DNA of 64,000 bases from Mycoplasmoides fastidiosum (lineage in GTDB: Bacteria > Bacillota_I > Bacilli_A > Mycoplasmatales > Mycoplasmoidaceae), in contig NZ_CP101809.1 in assembly GCF_024498275.1 (NCBI RefSeq), positions 310,001 through 374,000 of the forward strand, read 5' to 3'. Both the position numbers and the translations under genes were made by a program. Below, in pieces: positions 58,144-64,000 of the stretch. Under the pieces are notes generated by a model, which searched no databases, was not told the DNA's origin, and saw nothing but the letters and a program-made list of their open reading frames with translations. The first letter of the stretch is position 1. Each line of letters starts with the position of its first letter.

Positions 58144-61100
58144 ATGAATTCAAAATTCAAAAAAATCCTGTTTGGATCTTCTGATAAATATCGATTTTTT
58201 TGACCAACAAAATGGTTAATTAGTTTTGCAATCTTAGTTTCTAGTACTACTACGTTTATCAGCTCAGTTTATCTAGTACATCAAGAACATCAAGCTCAAC
58301 AGGCTGCTGAACAATTTGATCCAGTTCAAGAACGAATTGCTCGGATTAGCCAATCTGGTTTAACAACTACGTCGGGGGGGGGTCATCTACTACTGATTCA
58401 ACCGATGACACAAATTTAAGTGCGTTTTTAGGTCGTGATTTAGCTGACATTGAAAATATCATTATCGAAGATACCAATAAGGTAATTTCTTATCAGGGGG
58501 ATTTACCTAAAACCGGCATTCGGGTTGTTGCAACATCTGTTAGTTTGACCAAATCAGGACAAGCAGCAATCACAGCTAATGCTTATGATTATGTCAATCT
58601 AAAATACGTTCAGTATAACAAAAAGACTAAAGCTGTTACTGATATTAAATTTGCTCCGCCACCAGGCTTATTCAACTTAGACGAAACAAAAAATAATTGA
58701 CCTACACTTGCAGCAACTGCTAATAAACTAGTTGATTTTTTTCCAACTCGAGCAATTCGTGCTGCGGTTGCTAGTCTTTTAGGTAAAGCAGCAACTGACA
58801 CTTTTTCGAAAGAAGAATGATTTAATGCCTTTGATAAAACAAATATAACCCTTGATTTATCAAACCGTGCTTTGAATTCTATTGCTGAAATTTTTAACCC
58901 AAATCTGCGTTGAGGTTTGGGTATATATGATTTGTTAGGAACAGCTAATTCTGCTTCTCGTATTACTGGTAATGGTAATTTTGAAATTCGTTATCAAGGT
59001 TTGAGTACCATTAATGTTGAAGACAACATTATTACTCATTTTCCCAATCCTAACTACAAAAATTTTCCGGCTTTAAAAACGATTCGAGCAAGTCGTAATG
59101 CAATTCAAGCAATTGGAAATTTTAATACCTTTAGTAATAATCATTATTCAACTGAATACCGAACAGATAGTGAATTACAGAGTAGTTCAACAACTACAAA
59201 GAATAATGAAGACTATTATGAATATTTAAAAAGTTTATGAGCATCGGGTTCAGATGTTAAAGATTTAAGATCTGTTAAAGGAATTAAGAAGTGGTTAGAA
59301 ACTACTTTATCTAGTATCAGTTATGCAACCTTAACTGCAAGTTCAGTAAATAAAACTGGTAAAAAAACTATTACTGATTATGCTAGTTTTTTAGATGCAG
59401 TCTCAGCCGATCCAGTTTATTTTAAAACAAGAGATGGCGAAAAATATATCAATCAACAAAATCCGTCTACTTCAAACAAAAATAATAATGACTTGTCTGC
59501 TGGAAATGATGACGTTATTCCTCATGATCCAAAAAGTAACATCACAACAACAAATGATGGCATACCAGTTCACACAAGCAGCAATACAAATTTTAATTTA
59601 GATAAAGGCATTAATTTTGGTGGAGTACGTTTAGATATTTCTAAAGATATTTATCGCATTGATTTTTCTAATAACCAAATTGAACGAATTCCGTTGTCTA
59701 AAAACATGTTTACTAATGTTGATTTTGGTAATAATCGATTGCGGTATATTACTCCAATTGCTGCCAAGCCATTACCATGATTTCAAGGATTAATTTTTTT
59801 CATTGCTAATTTTAATTCAGAATTTTATAATGTGGTAAATCCTAGTAATTGGAGCAAATATTATAACCAAAGTGATGAAAATCGACCAACTGGTTGAAAT
59901 GCCCAAAAACAAAGTGTGTTAGACTCATTAAAAATGGGTAATTATAATTTTGCTCTACCTACTTTTTCATTTTATGGTAATCAATTATTAGATTTCTGGC
60001 CACAACAAGATACAAACAGTAGTTGGTATACTTGACCCAAATTAACCATTCCAGCAGAGAAACGCATTAAAGGTGAAGGCGCAACTGTTAATTCTAATGT
60101 TAATGGATATCCGGTTGATCCTTGAAATCGCCAAATTGGAAATGATTCAGCTGAATTTTATCCATGATTTCACCGGGTATGAATTGGAACCCAAAATGGA
60201 GGAACTTTTTCCACTTATTTAGGTAATTTTGACGGAAATTTCATTCACAATATTGCTGCTAACGATAATATTCGTAGTAGATCTAGTAATTTATATTCGA
60301 TTTTTTTCAATCAATTTAACGATAATAAAATTCTAACTTTCTCACAAAGTTACACCAAAACCATCAACTATAACGTAACAGTTGCTAAAACTCATTCCAT
60401 GCAAAATTTTATTTTGCCAGGTTTTGAAACAACAGAATTGAAACAGATTGGAACAACAGATTCAACAGCCACAACTAGTAGTCAAGGTAGTGGCAACGGA
60501 ACGGATAGTGAACCTGATCGTAAAAAATTTGATGATGAAATTTTAAAAACTTCATCTGATGCATACAAATCCTATAACTCCCAAGTCCCTTACATCTTAA
60601 CTCGGACTCTACCCCAAAATCATTCAGTTACTAATTCTTGAGGGAAACGAGATGGTCGAGTTGGTCCAGAACAATTAATTAGTGTTCAACTTTTAAATCA
60701 AAATAACGAAGATGTAACTAAAGCAAATTTTAAAGGGATTGATTGGGTAAGTTTGTATGCGAATGCGAACGGACTCCAAAATAATTTAGCATTTCAAGAT
60801 TTACCAGATGATTATTCACCATCAGAAAATAATGGTGTGCCAGCATCTCCAGAAGGAGTCTCATCGCCTGCTAATAACAACGGTACTAAATTCCTAACTG
60901 AAGTTTTAGGTCAACTTCCGTATTTTAATGGACGTAAAAAGGCTAAGGCTTGAAATGGTGCAACAGGTAATAAAGCAACCGGATTAGAATTTACTCAGTT
61001 TGCCACTGATAATGTAACAAACGTTATACCAAATTCACCATCTTACAATTTGATCATTTCTGCACCAGTTCAGGAATGGACTTATCGTTACACCATTAAT

Positions 61101-64000
61101 GTGTTAACTGATACTAGTTATGTGCTGAATCCTAAAAATGCGAAAGGAAAAGAAAGAACATTTGATGTTTCTAAAGATTCAAGTTTTACTAACCGTTTTA
61201 AATTTGCATCCAGTATTACAACAACTGAATTATCCAATAATATTGAACAATGAACTGCAGGAACAGCTTACATTCAAAACTACATTAAAAACGATTCTAG
61301 TTCAATTCGGATTAAATCAGTTGATTTAATTAACAACCAAATTGTGGTGGAATTTAATGTTAAAGATCCAAACAATAATAAAATTGATATTCAAGATATT
61401 ACTTTAACTGGGTTCCCCAACCAAAGAGCTTTTTTAATTAATAATGGTAAACAAGTTGATTCATTTAGTGATAAAACAAACGCTCCAACAACCTTTGCTC
61501 CTAAAGATCGTAATGAAGCAATCGATTGAATTAAAGAACATGTTGCTGTGCGTTGAATTGGGTTAACTAAAAAGGATAATAGTTTAACTACTGATCTTGT
61601 TACCACTGCTACTGGTAGCAGTGGTTTAGGCAGTAAAAATATTTATAAATTAAGCGAACTAAAAGATCCCGAAAATTATATTAGTGGTTTATTTTTTGAT
61701 AAAAATGATGGCACCTTATCATTTACATTACAAATTAATGCTAATGCGGTAAATGGGGGCATTAATTTAGTTGAAAACCACACCATTACCACTTTTAAAA
61801 AATTCACATATTCAGTTAACACCACATCAGCTGATAAAAATTTAAGTGCATTAGATTACACTGATGAAAAATTAAAAGAATTTGTGACTCTAAAAACCTT
61901 TCAAACGATTAATAATCAAGAAACAAATTCCCAGTCCAAAAAATGATCTGAAGCAGTAACTGAAAATAAATTGAATGATTTTTTACCGCCTGAAACTGAA
62001 TTAGCATTAACCGATGTTAACCGTAATGCTGAAGTGGGGAGTGTTGATTTTGCAGTAACATTATTTAACCAAAATAGTAATCAGACTCGGGGTAGTGTGA
62101 TTGCGGTTAAACCTGCTAGTTTTTTTGAACTGTCGAATTTTAATTCAGTTTTCGAATGGAAACAAAATAATGATCGCACTTCAGGAATTGCTTTTATCAC
62201 TTATGATGCTTACAAAGATCAACCAATTACTGCGTTTAAAAAAGCTTTAAAAGATGCTAAAGATCAAATAGCTTTTGGTCAATTGTTAACTCCATTATTA
62301 GACTTGACTAAAGCTGGACCAACTTTTGATTCTAGTACTAAAAAACTAAATGGTAGTAGCACATTAGACATGAATAAACAAAACCAATTAACAATTGGTT
62401 TTGGAACAAATGTCACAGCAACTGCAAAGGACATTGATGCTCATATCACAACTAAAGATGATGCTAATTTATTAGCTATCAATGGTTTGGTTATTAAGGG
62501 TGGGTACTTAAATGGTAAATTTTATCAGGGAACTGAAGCAGATGCTCCCATCACTCGTTTATCAAATTTATTAGTAGCATTCAAACCCAATACAACCCAA
62601 ATTCAAGTCATTAATAACAGTTATAAAACATCAGCTAGCCCAGTTGCAACTAATACTCAATCAAGTCCAGGTTACATTGGTGGAGGAAAATTATTTCATG
62701 ATGCTTTAGATAAACAATGAAAAGATTTATTACCAAGTGAGTGATTAGCTGAATTAAGAAGACTCAAAAATCGTCAAGCCAGTCAATTAATTAGTCAGGT
62801 TGATTATCAAAAATATGACACACTAACTGGATTTTTAAATCATATTCTTACCACCTCAACTTCGAATACCAGTTATCAAACTTATGTTGATATTAATAAC
62901 TTTAGTGGCATTGAAATTAATAATTCTACTGGTGAAGTAAAAATTGGTCCTAATACTTTAATCATTCACAACATTTATAAGAATTCAACTAAAGCTGAAC
63001 GAACTTTAATTCCTCAAGTTCATGACCAAGCAATTAGTTTTTTCTTAAGTAATTATTTCTTCCGAATTGATGCAGCAACCAAACAACAATTACCATTTGC
63101 TGACAAAGCAGTGATCAATCGTACTTTTGCGAATGAAAGTGTTTTAGGCATTATTAATCAGTTAGATGATTTATTGAAAAAAGCTCAGCGTTTTTATAAT
63201 AATCCCACTGGTTTAACTGGAGTTGATTTATTAGCAGCTGAAGATGCAATTAATATTTTGAAGTTCAAATTTATTCATCCGATTTATTATACTAATCCGG
63301 ATGCAGAACGTTTCTTTACTGAAAAATTTAGTGCTCAAGATGTGGAAAATACATATGTTGGGCAAATGACCAAATTCAGTAAATTAGAATTTAGTGACAC
63401 TGATTATAATGCGGGGACTGTGACCGTCACAGTAACTGTAGATAATTACATTGAAGGATTTGATGGCACTCATTTTACGATTAAAGACAAAACAGCAACA
63501 TTTCAAATCAGTAATGCATTAGGCGTATTTTTATTGCCAAACTGGAAAAAATTTACTGAAAGTAATTTAAGAATTCGCACGGATGATCCGAAATTAACTG
63601 ATTTAGACGGGCAACAAACTACAGGTACAATAACCAATAATCAATTTCAAACTTGATCAGTGAAAGAGTATTATGATCAATTATTAGCACGAACAAATCT
63701 CAATAACGAAGAATACATCACATTAAATAATACTGATCCGTTATTTGATCTAGTTACTTGAGGTTTGGTTGATGATACAGGGATTGAAATTAATAACGGA
63801 AATCCAAAGTATGCTGAAGCTTTTAACATTTTGCAAGGTCAATTAAACCAATTTGCCTGAACTTTTAATCTTCGAAAAACCGATTTATATTACAGTGAGA
63901 AAAACGAACAGATTTATCTTTTTAATCCGTTTTTACATTTCAACATCCTACATGCAAACACCCAACAAATTGAGATCTTAAAAAATATTTTTGATTTGAA
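58144..64000 (+). CDS. Family B giant LRR surface protein (copy 4), phase OFF, 3' end outside window
   Basis: ATG 58144, anchor helix at about 24-45 (W read from TGA), then the poly-G tract at 58374-58382, which has only nine G's. In this frame the protein ends at TAA 58417-58419 after 91 residues. Adding one G puts the ORF into the frame used by the G10 copies. From there the frame stays open to the window edge, about 1,870 codons without any TAA or TAG, with all landmarks present: LDLSNRALNSIAEIF, ALKTIRASRNAIQAIGNF, IDFSNNQIERIPLSKNMFTN, GSVDFAVTLF, NSTGEVKIGPNTLIIHN and NAGTVTVTVTVDNYIEGFDG. The preserved downstream frame argues for a reversible OFF state rather than decay. The T7 run at 60301-60307 is intact here. 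Nearest relative is copy 3. Surface function is inferred. Confidence 0.83.
58374..58382 (+). repeat. Poly-G tract, G9 (OFF frame)
   Basis: Nine G's in TCG GGG GGG GGT; one G fewer than in copies 2 and 3, shifting the frame by -1 and leading to TAA at 58417. Confidence 0.9.

Noticed and set aside
58610-58801. Minus-strand ORF with a repeated counterpart at 44156-44449
   Set aside because: The repetition only reflects the paralogous plus-strand genes; it is an antisense shadow.
29840-64000. Regularly repeated DNA considered as CRISPR or satellite
   Set aside because: The repeats are about 7.2 kb paralogous genes and in-protein modules, with no short spaced direct repeats or cas genes.

Overview
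The window comes from a mollicute (Mycoplasma-type) chromosome. It is AT-rich, and every long gene reads through many in-frame TGA codons at conserved Trp positions, for example the end of lgt, gltX and all the large surface genes, so genetic code 4 applies. The housekeeping content (rpoE/HD hydrolase/gltX, hprK-lgt, trxB-whiA) resembles gene groupings known from the M. pneumoniae-M. gallisepticum branch. A GHMP kinase resembling IspE suggests an organism with the MEP isoprenoid pathway. The species is not identified. No insertion sequence, prophage or CRISPR array was seen.

Layout: (1) 1-15379 is a tandem array of five paralogous, about 1,100-residue surface proteins ('family A'): a 3' fragment, one copy broken by two homopolymer frameshifts, and three intact copies. 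Each unit is followed by a hairpin terminator, except that the terminator after the third intact copy has its own distinct stem. (2) 15613-15699 is a tRNA-Leu(CAA). (3) 15984-20210, minus strand, holds rpoE, an HD-domain phosphohydrolase, gltX and an ispE-like kinase. (4) 20373-22623 is a CIRCE-like operator followed by dnaJ-grpE. (5) 22889-27107 holds hprK, lgt, trxB and whiA. (6) 27197-28957, minus strand, is a glucose-type PTS EIICB gene. (7) 28958-29839 is 0.9 kb without a gene but with an orphan terminator. (8) 29840-64000 is a second array ('family B') of giant surface proteins of about 2,200-2,300 residues. Each has an N-terminal membrane anchor, leucine-rich-repeat-like segments, many beta-rich modules resembling the mycoplasma lipoprotein-associated (Lipoprotein_17) repeat, and a C-terminal membrane helix with a basic tail.

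The most interesting system is in family B. Three tandem copies (43692, 50927, 58144) carry a poly-G tract at the same codons, just after the membrane anchor. Two copies have G10 and are in frame. The third has G9, which ends translation after about 91 residues while the remaining ~1,870 codons in the window stay intact. This has the form of an ON/OFF contingency-locus set driven by slipped-strand mispairing. Each of these genes sits behind a repeated promoter and a long leader with a conserved stem-loop. The middle copy is ON at poly-G but is broken by a T6 and an A7 tract. Identical patches between copies point to gene conversion. Roughly 49 kb of the 64 kb is therefore devoted to variable surface proteins without a lipobox cysteine, around a compact housekeeping core.
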